Below, piece by piece: positions 16,970 through 25,651 of a stretch of 28,395 nt of DNA. Every line of letters starts with the position of its first letter. The stretch's first letter is position 1. Below the pieces are notes generated by a model. It did not search any database. It was not told the origin of the DNA and saw only the letters and a program-made list of their open reading frames with translations. The DNA is from Bacillota bacterium. GTDB lineage: Bacteria > Bacillota_E > JAJZYS01 > JAJYTV01. The position numbers and the translations under genes were made by a program. The stretch is taken from positions 1 to 28,395 of the forward strand of contig JAJZVM010000043.1 of the NCBI GenBank assembly GCA_021845645.1, in the 5' to 3' direction.

Positions 16970-17214
16970 ACGACATCTTCGACGGCAGCGGGCCCTATAT
17001 TGCAGCTGCGTCCGGCGTTGTTCAGTTCAGGAAGGTGGGGATTGAGACCCTTGGCAGCTCGGTACCTCGGCCGAACAAACCGGCGGCGAACGCCAGCTGC
17101 TGTCGTTTCCTACGATTCGGCACGGCACGGGCCCCCATCAGCTAACATCGCCCCACAAGGCGGCGGAGGCGTTCTCGGCGGCTGAGCAGAATGAGCTTCT
17201 AGCAATCGGGTCAG
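16970..17214. other. Intergenic stretch, no clear gene
   Basis: No intact gene. An open, startless frame ending around 17200 reads AAEAFSAAEQNELLAI, faintly like the linker of IS3-type transposases, but it is too short to call. Together with the hairpin that follows, the stretch between the MutS-like genes and the DUF4262 gene may be insertion debris. Confidence 0.3.
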
Positions 17215-17298
17215 GTGCCACGCACCCCGGCTTCCGGCAAGGTTTCCCTTCGGCGGCTTCGCCGACCTTGCTGGAAGCCGGTGGTGCGTGGCCTTTTT
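17215..17298 (+). repeat. Large hairpin with T-tract (terminator-like or miniature element)
   Basis: Arms 17215-17243 and 17265-17293 pair over about 27 bases: GCCACGCACC with its complement, a one-base bulge, then CCGGCTTCC-GCAAGGT with one G-T pair. The 21-base loop holds a smaller CGGC/GCCG hairpin. TTTTT follows at 17294-17298, so in RNA it would act as a terminator for the MutS-like transcript 245 bases upstream. The stem is much longer than an ordinary terminator, and the outer GGTGCCACGCACC resembles ends of small mobile repeats, so a miniature element is the alternative. Confidence 0.6.
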
Positions 17299-17429
17299 AT
17301 GCTTGTTTCGACGAGGAGTGATGAACGTGAGTGGCCGCCTTGAAAGGCTTTGCGCTTGCACACGCACCAAGGCGAGAGATGACCAACGGAACGAGATGGC
17401 CTTAGGCGAGGCTGAACGGAGGGGTAGGG

Positions 17430-17877
17430 GTGAGCGGTAACTCCGACTGCGAATGCTCGGTCTGCAGAGAGGTGCGACTTGAGGGTGTCTCGCACGACAA
17501 AGCCCTACTTCGACTTGGCATCCGCGATGCCCACTTCATCGAGCAGATCGGCTGGACCGTCCACGCCATCACGGATGAGCCGACGGCCCACACCCATGGC
17601 CTCGAGGAGAACTACGGCCACTTTGATATCCAGGTCTGGCTTCCCACGAACCACCTCAAGCAGTACGAACTGCTCGCGACGGTGGCCGAGGCCGAAGGCA
17701 GGCCGGTGCTACGAGGCGGGGAAGGAGTATGACGACCTGTTCAACGTGCCCGTGCGCTTCGTCGGGCGTGACGAGGGTGGCCGCCGCGTCCTGCGGTTGA
17801 TCGTGCCCGACCCGAACGGGCTGTTCCCGGACGACCCCGGCTGCATGCCTGGCTATGACATGCAGCTCCACGAGTAG
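17430..17877 (+). pseudogene. DUF4262-like protein, broken by a frameshift
   Basis: GTG at 17430 with GGAGG at 17418-17422 opens a frame reading CECSVC, FIEQIGWTVHAI, THGLEENYGHFDIQVW and then, after ATVAEAEG, running into a TGA. The next frame continues the same protein: YEAGKEYDDLFNVPVRFVG, RVLRLIVPDPNGLFPDDPGC and a stop at 17875-17877. Joined, these give about 148 residues resembling the DUF4262 family (GW..., a T.GL segment, and a D..G.FP.DPGC end). The switch lies close to 17700 and equals one surplus base. It is either a true pseudogene or a sequencing indel. Function of the family is unknown. Confidence 0.65.
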
Positions 17878-18077
17878 AGCAAAACGCAACTCGAGTTGCG
17901 TGTCAGCCTGCCGTGTGCCCCGCCCGCTTCCTCGCGCAAGGGATCGCTGCACTCGACAGGGCCTCCGCGGGAGACCCCTTTGCAGCCCCTTGGCTGGACG
18001 TCGCGGGGGGTGGCCCAGGCTTGGGGGAAGGAGGCCTCAAGTCAGCACTGTACGGCACGCCGTCAACGGTAGACGGC

Positions 18078-18530
18078 TCAGGGGCGCAATGTGGCCACTA
18101 TGCGCTTGGGGTTGAGGAAAAGATCCAGCGCCGCCTCGCCACTCGAGACCACTAGGTCGGCCGCCATCAGAGCCTCGCGGCTAGCTCCCTCCGATCCGAT
18201 GACCGCGATGCCGAACTCCGCAGCCCGCAGCATGGCCACATCGTTTGCGCCATTGCCGACTGCAGCTACGTGCCTCCGCGCGGCCACCCAGCGCTCCTTG
18301 TCCAAGCCGCTGCTGATGAGAATTGGAGTGATCCCCGTAAGACGGGTGATCTCCTCCAGATTGCCGAAGGTGGCCGCCGTCAGGATGACTACCTGCATTG
18401 AACTCTGTAACGTGCGCAACGCGTCAACGACCCGATCAGACAACTTGCCATCCACGCTCAGCGTTCCGTTCAGGTCACAGGCCACAGTTTCGATCTCGAG
18501 CGCTTGGCGTCCCGGAATGTCGATTCGCAT
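18078..18530 (-). CDS. HAD-superfamily hydrolase (soluble P-type ATPase-like, COG4087 type)
   Basis: The 150-residue product is a minimal HAD phosphatase with no cap domain: motif I DLNGT (D19 the likely nucleophile), motif II threonine in ILTAATFGN (T51), a lysine K78 in LDKERW, and motif IV GNGANDVAML (92-101, D97). The C-terminal pattern LDLFLNPKRIVATLR is typical of small proteins resembling the P domain of P-type ATPases. The Asn in place of the second Asp of motif I is, as I recall, normal in this group. ATG at 18530 has GGAGG nine bases upstream. It follows the MFS gene by 25 bases and forms a two-gene operon with it. Substrate unknown. Confidence 0.85.
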   Translation of the reverse strand: MRIDIPGRQALEIETVACDLNGTLSVDGKLSDRVVDALRTLQSSMQVVILTAATFGNLEEITRLTGITPILISSGLDKERWVAARRHVAAVGNGANDVAMLRAAEFGIAVIGSEGASREALMAADLVVSSGEAALDLFLNPKRIVATLRP

Positions 18531-18555
18531 CAACACAGACCTCCCTGTAGCCAAT

Positions 18556-19728
18556 TCAATGCACGGCGGACCTGGATTCGCGGACCCCTGACCCGAAGAG
18601 CGCGAGCGCTACTACCAGGACGACGGCCACGATGGTAAAGACCGCGCGGTAGGGGAGGAATCCCCGCAGGATCCCGGTGACGATGGGACCTAGGGCGTGA
18701 CCGACGTCCCAGAGGCTGCCAAAGGTGCCCATGGCAGCGCCGAGGTTGTTTCCTTTGGCCACGTCAGCGATCAGAGCTGCGCCGGCGGGCGTGACGGCGC
18801 CGGACGCGAGTCCGAACATGCCTCCGACCAGAACGAGCGCCGGCGTGCTCGAAAGCCAAGGCACTGCCGCCACAACCAACGCGGCAACAGACAGACCAGC
18901 CACGATCATCGGCTTGCGTCCGATGACATCGGACCAGTGGCCGAAGATGGGCCGTGCCACCAGAGTGGCAAGACCCTGCGCCGCAAAGATCAGTCCGATC
19001 GACGCAGGGTCGACACCTTGCGTGACAGCATAGAGAGGGAGGAACGCCTGAAGGCTGCCGAACCCGAAGAACAGCGAGCCTTCCGCCAAGGCGGCAAAGA
19101 GGACTGCACGGTTGCGGGCGATCTCCCCCAGGGCCTTGCGGATGTCGGGTAGCGCCTGTGTCGCCTTCTTCGGCTGGTCTTCCGGGACACGGCGCGACAA
19201 GAGCGCGATGCCCAGAACCAGCGGCACGATCCCGATCAGACCAGACAGCCAGAAGGTGTGCAGAAAACCCATGGCCACAAGTGCGCCACCGCCGACTAGC
19301 GGCCCCAGGACGACGCCCGCGTTCTCCGCTGCGCTGTAGATTCCGAGATAGCGTCCACGTGCCGTGGGGAACAGCTTGGCCACGAGCGCCGACGCCGGGG
19401 GAGCGTACAGCGCGGTGGACAGCCCGTGGAACATGCGCACGATGAAGAGGAGGGGGGGTGTGACGGCCAGGGAGTAGAGGAACGGACCGACCGCCTTCGG
19501 GATCGTGCCGAGGAACATTAGCCGCCGAAAGCCGAACGAATCGGCGAGAGCCCCGGCCGGCATCTTGACGAAGATCCCCGTGATGGTGGCGGCGGCGACG
19601 ATCAGGCCGATGAGTGCGGGAGGCGCTCCTAGATGGTGCGCATAGAGGGGGGTGACGGGAGAACGCAGCATTTCGTAGCTCAGCCGACCGAGAAACCCCA
19701 TGGCAGAGATGACGACTAGCAGGCGCAC
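18556..19728 (-). CDS. MFS transporter (drug-efflux-like)
   Basis: A 390-residue carrier with about 12 membrane segments. Motif A, GALADSFGFRRLMFLG (59-74), and its counterpart in the second half, GHWSDVIGRKPMIVAG, are both clear, as is VLGPLVGGG in TM5. These are features of proton-coupled multidrug or sugar-efflux permeases; the substrate is not determinable. Start is GTG at 19728 with only a weak AAGAAG upstream; a stronger GGGAGGG lies too far away (about 20 bases). It is the first gene of a pair with the HAD hydrolase. It is not closely similar to the MFS protein at 2273-3514. Confidence 0.88.
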   Translation of the reverse strand: MRLLVVISAMGFLGRLSYEMLRSPVTPLYAHHLGAPPALIGLIVAAATITGIFVKMPAGALADSFGFRRLMFLGTIPKAVGPFLYSLAVTPPLLFIVRMFHGLSTALYAPPASALVAKLFPTARGRYLGIYSAAENAGVVLGPLVGGGALVAMGFLHTFWLSGLIGIVPLVLGIALLSRRVPEDQPKKATQALPDIRKALGEIARNRAVLFAALAEGSLFFGFGSLQAFLPLYAVTQGVDPASIGLIFAAQGLATLVARPIFGHWSDVIGRKPMIVAGLSVAALVVAAVPWLSSTPALVLVGGMFGLASGAVTPAGAALIADVAKGNNLGAAMGTFGSLWDVGHALGPIVTGILRGFLPYRAVFTIVAVVLVVALALFGSGVRESRSAVH

Positions 19729-19959
19729 TTGTCTTCTTACGTTGGATCCCTCCCTGGCCGCTCGTTTGAGAAGCGGCGACGCTCCATGGTTTCGGCGACC
19801 GGTGAACCCTTGCGGCGGGAACTCAATTCACGGACGGAGCATACCAGAGCGGGCATCCGCATGCTCATGAGCGCTCGGGCCGGTCGCTACCCGGACAAGG
19901 GGAGACAGGGGGGATTGGGTCTAAGGACGCAAGGCGGGCCGATCGTCGGCCATTGTCGC

Positions 19960-20916
19960 TCATTGTGGAGGCGGCTTGTCGTTCCAGAGGTTGCCCGTCG
20001 AGGAGGACGTCTGTCTCATCACATAGCGCAGCGCCATGGCCGTACGTTCGCTGGCCTCGGTCAGGCTCCTCTCCACAACGGGGCGGCAGATGGCGTAGTT
20101 CTCAACGAGGAGATCCTCCACGTCGCTCCGGAGCAACCAGTCATTACTGTCGAGCAGAGTCACAAGGCGTACCGCCACCTTCTCCACCTCGGTGGGGGAA
20201 CGATGCGACAGACAGAGTGAACAGGCGAGGAATGCCACCCGATCGTCCGGATCTTCCGTCAGTGACCAGACCGTCCCCGGCAGATCCCCGCCTTGACACA
20301 GTTTCCCCCAGAGATGCAGCGCACTGCGTCGCCGGCGGCGGCTCATCTCGGTCTCCCTGTCCGGCGTCGGTAATGCTGACTTCGCGAGAGACAAGAGATG
20401 AGGGCAGGCTACCGTTCCCAGCCTACGGAACCCGCTCTCCGCCGCAGTGCGGCAGAAGTCTTCACCCAGTGCGGCCGAGAGGACCGGGATAGCCTCTTCC
20501 CGGCCAAACTGGCCGAGGGCATCCACTACTCCGGGGAGAAGCTTCCGGCCCGCTGCTTGCAACAGGAGAGAGAAAAGCTCATCGTCCGGCCATTGCATTA
20601 GGGAGCGGGCCACAGCGCTGGTAACAACGTCTATGCCGGCCTGCTCCACGGGGTCGGGCTCCTCTGGAGGATGAGCAAAATAATCCTTCAGCACATCCTT
20701 GGCGCGCAGAGCGGTCAGTACCTCAACCGCCTGGCACCGTGGCAGGAATATGCCGCTAGGATCGCGGGCGAAGAGAAAATCGCGCAGAGGTCCGACTGCT
20801 GCCTGCCCGCAAGCTATCAGATCGATTACGGCACGATCGCCCTCACGAAGGCCCCGCAAGCGGGCAATGCCTTCCTCAATGCGACGTTCCACCGGAAATA
20901 ATTCCAAGGCGATCAC
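19960..20916 (-). CDS. HEAT-like helical repeat protein
   Basis: A 318-residue soluble protein built from successive pairs of helices, for example GQAAVGPLRDFLF, CQAVEVLTALRA, LPGVVDALGQFGREEAIPVLSAALG, and DDRVAFLACSLCL with the segments that follow. This periodicity is that of HEAT or PBS-lyase-like repeats, which act as protein-binding scaffolds. No catalytic motif, membrane segment or signal peptide is seen. The GTG start at 20916 has no strong ribosome binding site, so it is uncertain. It lies 304 bases behind the DUF4129 gene on the same strand and could be part of that transcript. Function unknown. Confidence 0.65.
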   Translation of the reverse strand: MIALELFPVERRIEEGIARLRGLREGDRAVIDLIACGQAAVGPLRDFLFARDPSGIFLPRCQAVEVLTALRAKDVLKDYFAHPPEEPDPVEQAGIDVVTSAVARSLMQWPDDELFSLLLQAAGRKLLPGVVDALGQFGREEAIPVLSAALGEDFCRTAAESGFRRLGTVACPHLLSLAKSALPTPDRETEMSRRRRRSALHLWGKLCQGGDLPGTVWSLTEDPDDRVAFLACSLCLSHRSPTEVEKVAVRLVTLLDSNDWLLRSDVEDLLVENYAICRPVVERSLTEASERTAMALRYVMRQTSSSTGNLWNDKPPPQ

Positions 20917-21220
20917 CTCGAGCCGCCATCAGCCGAAAGCATGTCCGGGAATCTGGTACTCAGATGCCAACACTCGGTGTCCGCACAGCTTTCCTATCCC
21001 AAGGGGTCAGTGGCAAATCGCGATCACATCCACTAGACAAAACAGACTTCGACGTTGGAATCCCGGCGGCCGAGCAATGGCTGGAAGCTGCATCGTGCTA
21101 CTGCGGTGCGCTAGGGGTGGGATCCAACATGCCACGCGGGCAGGGATCATCACATGACCATCCGGCCAGTGCACGGGTAGTTGCTGCAATGGGTTTTGGA
21201 CGCCACAGGCGACTGGGTTT
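20917..21220. other. Intergenic stretch, nothing recognised
   Basis: No convincing gene, promoter or terminator hairpin between the DUF4129 gene and the HEAT-like gene. Confidence 0.4.
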
Positions 21221-22426
21221 TCAGCTGCCGGGATCCTTCCCGCGCAGCTTTCGCATGCGGAAACGGCGCTGGAACGATGCGACGAAGGCTCTTGCTTTGG
21301 ATTCCGGGAGCGGCTGCGCAAAGCCGTACCTGGCGTGCTCGTAGGTGTAAAGCCATTCCTCCTCCCAACCCTGGTCCCTGGCGTATGAGCGCGCGGTGGT
21401 GCCAGGCGGCAGATGCTTGTCGCGGACATGCATGCCTACGGTCCGCCGCACCAGGCGTCGCGCTCCTTCGCCGTAGTCTACCGCCCGGCTCCGTTGCCGG
21501 ACCGGCCAACTGGGAACATTCTCCCCAGGGTGAGGGGCGTTTACGTCGGGCAACTCCTTCACTTCCTTCGCTTTCTGGCGCCGGTAGAGCCAAAAGATGA
21601 CCCGGGCCACCACTAGAGCGGCCACGATGATCAACGCGATCTCGATATCGGCCCTGAACGCCGTCGATTGCGCATGCTGCGGAAAGTGCAAGGTGGGGTT
21701 GCGCAGGCGCGTATTGGTATTGCGTGGCAGCGACCTGTGGCCCAAGAGAAAGCCTACGAAGAACTGTACGACGTATCCGAGCACATAGGCGATCGGCTTG
21801 AATAGCCAGACCAAGATCGGCTGCAGAAAGGCAAAGGCCCGGTGCTCGACGGCAAGGCGCAAAAGGCCAATGATCGACGCGATCACGGTCGCGACGAGCG
21901 TGAGGGCCAACGATAGTCTGAGGCCGGTCTGGGCGCCCTCGATCTGGTTCCCGCCGGCCTCACGGCTTTGGGCCAGGGGCAATCCTGCGAGAGCCCCGAG
22001 CAGATAGAGCACCGCGAAGAGGCCAATCAGCCAGGCGCTGGGTCTCCCCACAATGGCGCGGGCCAGGACAACGAGCAACAGAAGCGCCATACCGCGCTTC
22101 TGTTCGCTGCGCAGGAAAGTCACGCTGGCATACCTTGAGAGTGTCAAGGCTCTGGTGCTTTGCGCGAGCAAGACTAGCACGGTAAAGAACAGTTCGCCGA
22201 ACGGTACGAAGAGCGCCGATGCGGCGGCTACGAGGACCGTAACGGCGATGCTGAGCGCGCCATTGCGCGGCCGCGCCAGAGCCGGCAGCAGATAGGCGAG
22301 CGGCAGCAACCAAAGCGGCATGGGCAGAGTCATCCAGGCGGTAAGGGTTGCGAGGACGGCGGCCGACCAGCCGAACGCCATGAGATGGAGACTTGCCTGA
22401 GGCACGCGGCGCATATACGACGTCAT
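21221..22426 (-). CDS. Membrane protein with C-terminal DUF4129 domain
   Basis: A 401-residue protein. The first 290 residues hold about seven hydrophobic segments, the last one (ALIIVAALVVARVIFWLYRR) just before a cytosolic tail. Residues 320-395 match the DUF4129 pattern (RRLVRRTVGM, PPGTTARSYARDQGW, YTYEHARYGF). DUF4129 is normally the C-terminal tail of transglutaminase-like membrane proteins in MoxR-DUF58 operons; here the transglutaminase core itself (C-H-D triad) is missing. ATG at 22426 overlaps the DUF58 stop (ATGA). Likely a membrane partner of the MoxR/DUF58 pair; role unknown. Confidence 0.8.
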   Translation of the reverse strand: MTSYMRRVPQASLHLMAFGWSAAVLATLTAWMTLPMPLWLLPLAYLLPALARPRNGALSIAVTVLVAAASALFVPFGELFFTVLVLLAQSTRALTLSRYASVTFLRSEQKRGMALLLLVVLARAIVGRPSAWLIGLFAVLYLLGALAGLPLAQSREAGGNQIEGAQTGLRLSLALTLVATVIASIIGLLRLAVEHRAFAFLQPILVWLFKPIAYVLGYVVQFFVGFLLGHRSLPRNTNTRLRNPTLHFPQHAQSTAFRADIEIALIIVAALVVARVIFWLYRRQKAKEVKELPDVNAPHPGENVPSWPVRQRSRAVDYGEGARRLVRRTVGMHVRDKHLPPGTTARSYARDQGWEEEWLYTYEHARYGFAQPLPESKARAFVASFQRRFRMRKLRGKDPGS

Positions 22427-23673
22427 AGGGTCACGGGAAGCGGCCGTACGCGCGTAGGCATCGTCGCATCTCCCTCCTCCGCGGGCCCTGTCTGCAGGAA
22501 GAAGGTGCGGTGGCCACGCGACGCGCGCATCAGTGCAAATTGCAGGTCTTTGGTGAGGTAGGGCGCCACGGTGATGATCTGCACCTGGTAGTCGAGCGTC
22601 GGCAGCTCCTCCAGGAGGATGCGCGGCAGGTTGCGAAAGAGGCCGGGCGGCCTCAACTGGGCCAGGGCTGCCAGAATGCGTCCGAGTTGCTGCGTGCCGC
22701 TGCGTGGGCGTTGGCGCACTGAGAATGGACGCTTGCCTGCCGCCTCGGTGAAGACGCCGGTGACGTAGAGCCCTACGGCCTGCCCGCGGCCGATCAGGTA
22801 GCTTGCGAGGCTTGCAGTAATCTCGACCGTGCGCTCCAAGACCTCCGAATCAATGCCGTCCCAGGGCTTGCGCGCCGTCGTGGGGTCGAGGAAGATGGCG
22901 GTCTGTGCCGTCGCCACGGTCTCATAGGTTCGCACGAAAAGATCGCCGCGTCTTGCGCTCTGTCGCCAGTCGATGCGGCGCAGGGGGTCGGTGGGCTGGT
23001 AGGGCCGCGGACCGAGGTATTGGCTCTGTTCGTCGAGGAAGGAGCGGCCGCGCCGCTCGCCGAGCGGCATGGCTTCACGGATCTCCGCTTGGATTTCCCT
23101 TACGCGCGGATAGCACAGGAAATCCGTCCGACTCGCAAGCTCATTGCGGGAATCCTCAAGGCCCAGGGGATCTGTTAGGTGCACCGCCGCGGGTCCGATG
23201 CGCTGCAGTCCGCGCACAGGAACCTGCACCGTGATGCGTCGCTCTACCTGCTGATGGCCGGCCATCGAAAAGGGGAGAAGCAGCACAGCGTCGTACGGCG
23301 ACTTCTGCAGGGTGAGAGCCTGGGCTTCGGTCTTGCGCGGCAGGTGCAGCTCAAGTCTCAGCCACGGCAAAGGCAGCCAACCTCGGTTCGCGAGGCGGAG
23401 CGTGAGTTCGACGGGCCTGTCCGGGAACACGCGGCGCGGCTGCACTCGCAGCGAGAGCGTGAGGGACCGCCAGACCCTCGTGCGGTAGTACCAAGCGACT
23501 CGCGAGGTTGCAAAGAAGATACCGAGCATGGCGACAAGCAGCCAGTCGCCGCGCCAGAGAGCATAAATGAGTGCCGCGCCGCCAAGGAGGTCTAGGCCTG
23601 GGCGCCGCCAGGCACGTGACGGATCGTGCTCATCTCCAGATTGCCGCCACACCATCTGGAGCCGGCGGATCAC
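22423..23673 (-). CDS. DUF58 domain protein (MoxR-associated)
   Basis: The 416-residue product starts with one or two membrane segments (about 26-56), then a beta-rich region, then the DUF58 core: GPRPYQPTDPLRRIDWRQSA (221-240) and DLFVRTYE. The final part, AIFLD and later TLDYQVQIITVAP, resembles a von Willebrand A-type fold. These proteins work with MoxR AAA ATPases, probably in maturation of other proteins. GTG at 23673 overlaps the MoxR stop (GTGA); ATG at 23655 is the alternative. The open frame continues to 23865 out of register with MoxR and is not coding there. Confidence 0.87.
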   Translation of the reverse strand: MIRRLQMVWRQSGDEHDPSRAWRRPGLDLLGGAALIYALWRGDWLLVAMLGIFFATSRVAWYYRTRVWRSLTLSLRVQPRRVFPDRPVELTLRLANRGWLPLPWLRLELHLPRKTEAQALTLQKSPYDAVLLLPFSMAGHQQVERRITVQVPVRGLQRIGPAAVHLTDPLGLEDSRNELASRTDFLCYPRVREIQAEIREAMPLGERRGRSFLDEQSQYLGPRPYQPTDPLRRIDWRQSARRGDLFVRTYETVATAQTAIFLDPTTARKPWDGIDSEVLERTVEITASLASYLIGRGQAVGLYVTGVFTEAAGKRPFSVRQRPRSGTQQLGRILAALAQLRPPGLFRNLPRILLEELPTLDYQVQIITVAPYLTKDLQFALMRASRGHRTFFLQTGPAEEGDATMPTRVRPLPVTL

Positions 23674-24623
23674 TTGAGACCCTGGCTCTCGAAGGGTACG
23701 GGAAGTTCCTCGAGCGTCAAGGCGATCACCTCGCTGCGGGTCGTGCCGCCGAGTTCGGCACTTGCGTCGAGCATGATGCGGTGAGCGAGGACGGGCTCCG
23801 CGAGGCCCTGCACGTCGTCTGGCACGATGAACGTCCTGCCTTCGAGCAGGGCCTGCGCGCGGCACGCCGAGGTGAGGGCCAAGGTAGCGCGCGGGCTGGG
23901 TCCCAGGGCGATGCCGGGCCGCGTGCGCAGGGCGCGCGTGAGCGAGACGATGTACTCGAGCACAGGCTGCGAGACCTCGATGTCCTGCACGGCGCGCTGC
24001 ATGAAGAGGATGCCTGCGGCGTCCGTGACGGGCTGCACCGCCGGCAGAAGGTCCTGACCGACGCCGCGTCGCACCAGCTCACGCTCGGACTGCTCATCGG
24101 GGTAGCCGATCGCGATGCGCATCAGGAAGCGGTCCAATTCGGCCTCGGGCAAAGGGAAGGTACCTTCCTGCTCGATCGGGTTCTCGGTGGCGAGCACGAA
24201 GAACGGCTTCGGCAGCGGCATGGTGTTGCCGTCGATCGTGGCCTGGCTCTCTTGCATGGCCTCAAGAAGCGCGGACTGGGTGCGCGGCGTCGCCCGGTTG
24301 AGTTCGTCTGCGAGTAGGATGTTCGTGAAGACTGGGCCAGGGCGGAAGTCGAAACGCTCGTCGCGGCGATTGTAGACGTTGAGGCCCGTGACGTCCTGTG
24401 GCATGAGGTCAGGGGTGCACTGCAGGCGCTGACTCTCGAGGGAGATGGCCCGCGAGAGCGCGCGCACCAGCATGGTCTTGCCGACACCCGGTACATCCTC
24501 AAGGAGTACGTGCCCGCCAGCTATGAGTCCGGTTAGGACCCGCTTGATCACGGGACGCTTGCCTACGATGACTTTCTCGACCTCGTTGACGATGCGGTTG
24601 CCAAGATCCTCGATGTCCGCCAT
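23670..24623 (-). CDS. MoxR-family AAA+ ATPase
   Basis: The 317-residue product has the MoxR layout: GKRPVIKRVL, Walker A GVGKT (46-50), QCTPDLMPQDVTG (68-80), Walker B ILLADELNRA (102-111), sensor ATENPIEQEGTFPLPEAELDRF (145-166), then the helical lid ending with RSEVIALTLEELPVP. MoxR ATPases act as chaperone-like remodelers with DUF58 and VWA proteins. ATG at 24623 has AGGAGG seven bases upstream. The frame remains open upstream to 25310, but that part is unlike any protein. First gene of the MoxR-DUF58-DUF4129 operon; both junctions overlap by four bases, so translation is coupled. Confidence 0.93.
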   Translation of the reverse strand: MADIEDLGNRIVNEVEKVIVGKRPVIKRVLTGLIAGGHVLLEDVPGVGKTMLVRALSRAISLESQRLQCTPDLMPQDVTGLNVYNRRDERFDFRPGPVFTNILLADELNRATPRTQSALLEAMQESQATIDGNTMPLPKPFFVLATENPIEQEGTFPLPEAELDRFLMRIAIGYPDEQSERELVRRGVGQDLLPAVQPVTDAAGILFMQRAVQDIEVSQPVLEYIVSLTRALRTRPGIALGPSPRATLALTSACRAQALLEGRTFIVPDDVQGLAEPVLAHRIMLDASAELGGTTRSEVIALTLEELPVPFESQGLK

Positions 24624-24790
24624 CAATGTGCCTCCTGACTGCCGAGAAACCATCAGAGATGAAGTGCCCTGGATGCGGTACGATCCTTGCCATCCCACCT
24701 GGGTGCCGGAAGTCGAAATGGCCGTGCGCGGGCCCGTGACCATGTCGAACACTTCAGTACGCGCAAGCTCGCATGAACGCCCCCTGAGCA

Positions 24791-25147
24791 TTAGGGCCAA
24801 TAGTACTCGGTGGCCGGTCGATACCGTTCTGCAACGGCAATTCTTAAGCGCTTCGCCTTCCGCCGTCGACGTGCTCTGTTCCATCGTGCAGACAGGTCCA
24901 GGACAATCGCCATCAACAGCGGAATTGCGCCGAGAACTGCCATCGCTACAACCGTAAGGTCCTGCCAACTCCACATCACGGAGCGCAGATGGAACGCGAT
25001 CATGGCCAGCATGGCGAGGTTTGCCCCTAGCGGTAATGCAACCACCAGGGATATTGGCAACGAGGACCATTTGCGTACGTCGTTTTGCAGTGTCTTCCCC
25101 AACAGCACTGGTACCCCGTGATCGACTCTCCTTCGGCGTCGTATCAC
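24791..25147 (-). CDS. Small membrane protein of unknown function
   Basis: A 118-residue product with two hydrophobic segments (SLVVALPLGANLAMLAMIAF and VVAMAVLGAIPLLMAIVLDL), a basic N-terminus and a basic stretch after the second helix (RWNRARRRRKAKRLR), then a tail ending EYYWP. I do not recognise it. GTG at 25147 lies nine bases from GGAG; another GTG at 25153 is only three bases from it. It is 167 bases upstream of moxR on the same strand, so it may begin the MoxR transcript. Confidence 0.5.
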   Translation of the reverse strand: MIRRRRRVDHGVPVLLGKTLQNDVRKWSSLPISLVVALPLGANLAMLAMIAFHLRSVMWSWQDLTVVAMAVLGAIPLLMAIVLDLSARWNRARRRRKAKRLRIAVAERYRPATEYYWP

Positions 25148-25153
25148 TCCCAC

Positions 25154-25553
25154 TATCTCCTCTTCCCTGCCTTCGGGACGGGCAATCCAGCAAAAAGACG
25201 AACTGACGCTCCATGCCTATCACCAAGCCTGCACAGGCCAAGCTGGTGTGGTAGGAGCCATCAGCTCGCTTAAGCTGTTCCCTCGCTCGCTGGCCCGACT
25301 GTGGCTTCACCGAACGAGGCGGCAGATCTCCATTGCCTCATGTTCCTTGTACCCTGATGAGGGCTGGCCAGTCAACCCGTGCAGCAGGGGAGTTGGACCT
25401 GGGATCGTGCGTCGCGAAGGAGGTCGGGTGATCGCCGTCCGGCTACAGAGTAGAACCGGCGATACTTGGTAATTCGTCCATCGCGCCGCCGCAGCCTCAC
25501 AGATGCGGCGCCTTCGTGCAACCTATCCGCCCCCCGCTTCGGGAGTATGTGGC
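25154..25553. other. Intergenic stretch, nothing recognised
   Basis: Four hundred bases between the small membrane protein and the insertion sequence show no credible gene or RNA. No target duplication next to the element was found. Confidence 0.4.
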
Positions 25554-25574
25554 GCTAGGTGGCTGTGGGCGTAG
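25554..25574 (+). repeat. Left terminal inverted repeat of the IS
   Basis: Matches the reverse complement of 27052-27072 at 19 of 21 positions. Confidence 0.85.
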
Positions 25575-25651
25575 TGGTTGAGCGCCTACGACAGTGGTGG
25601 CTCTTGACGTGCAGGCGGGGTGACGGGTGGTTAGAGCTCCGGGAAGGGATC

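Noticed and set aside
17215..17298. Possible CRISPR repeat or attachment site
   Set aside because: There is only one copy with no spaced repeats, and no integrase or cas gene is present.
17321..17440. Small 39-residue frame with an ATG behind GAGGAG
   Set aside because: The spacing is only about two bases, the product is charged and low-complexity, and it overlaps the start of the DUF4262 gene.
18078..18530. Asp-to-Asn change in HAD motif I as a sign of inactivity
   Set aside because: DLNGT is, to my knowledge, the usual form in this COG4087-type group, so it is not an anomaly.
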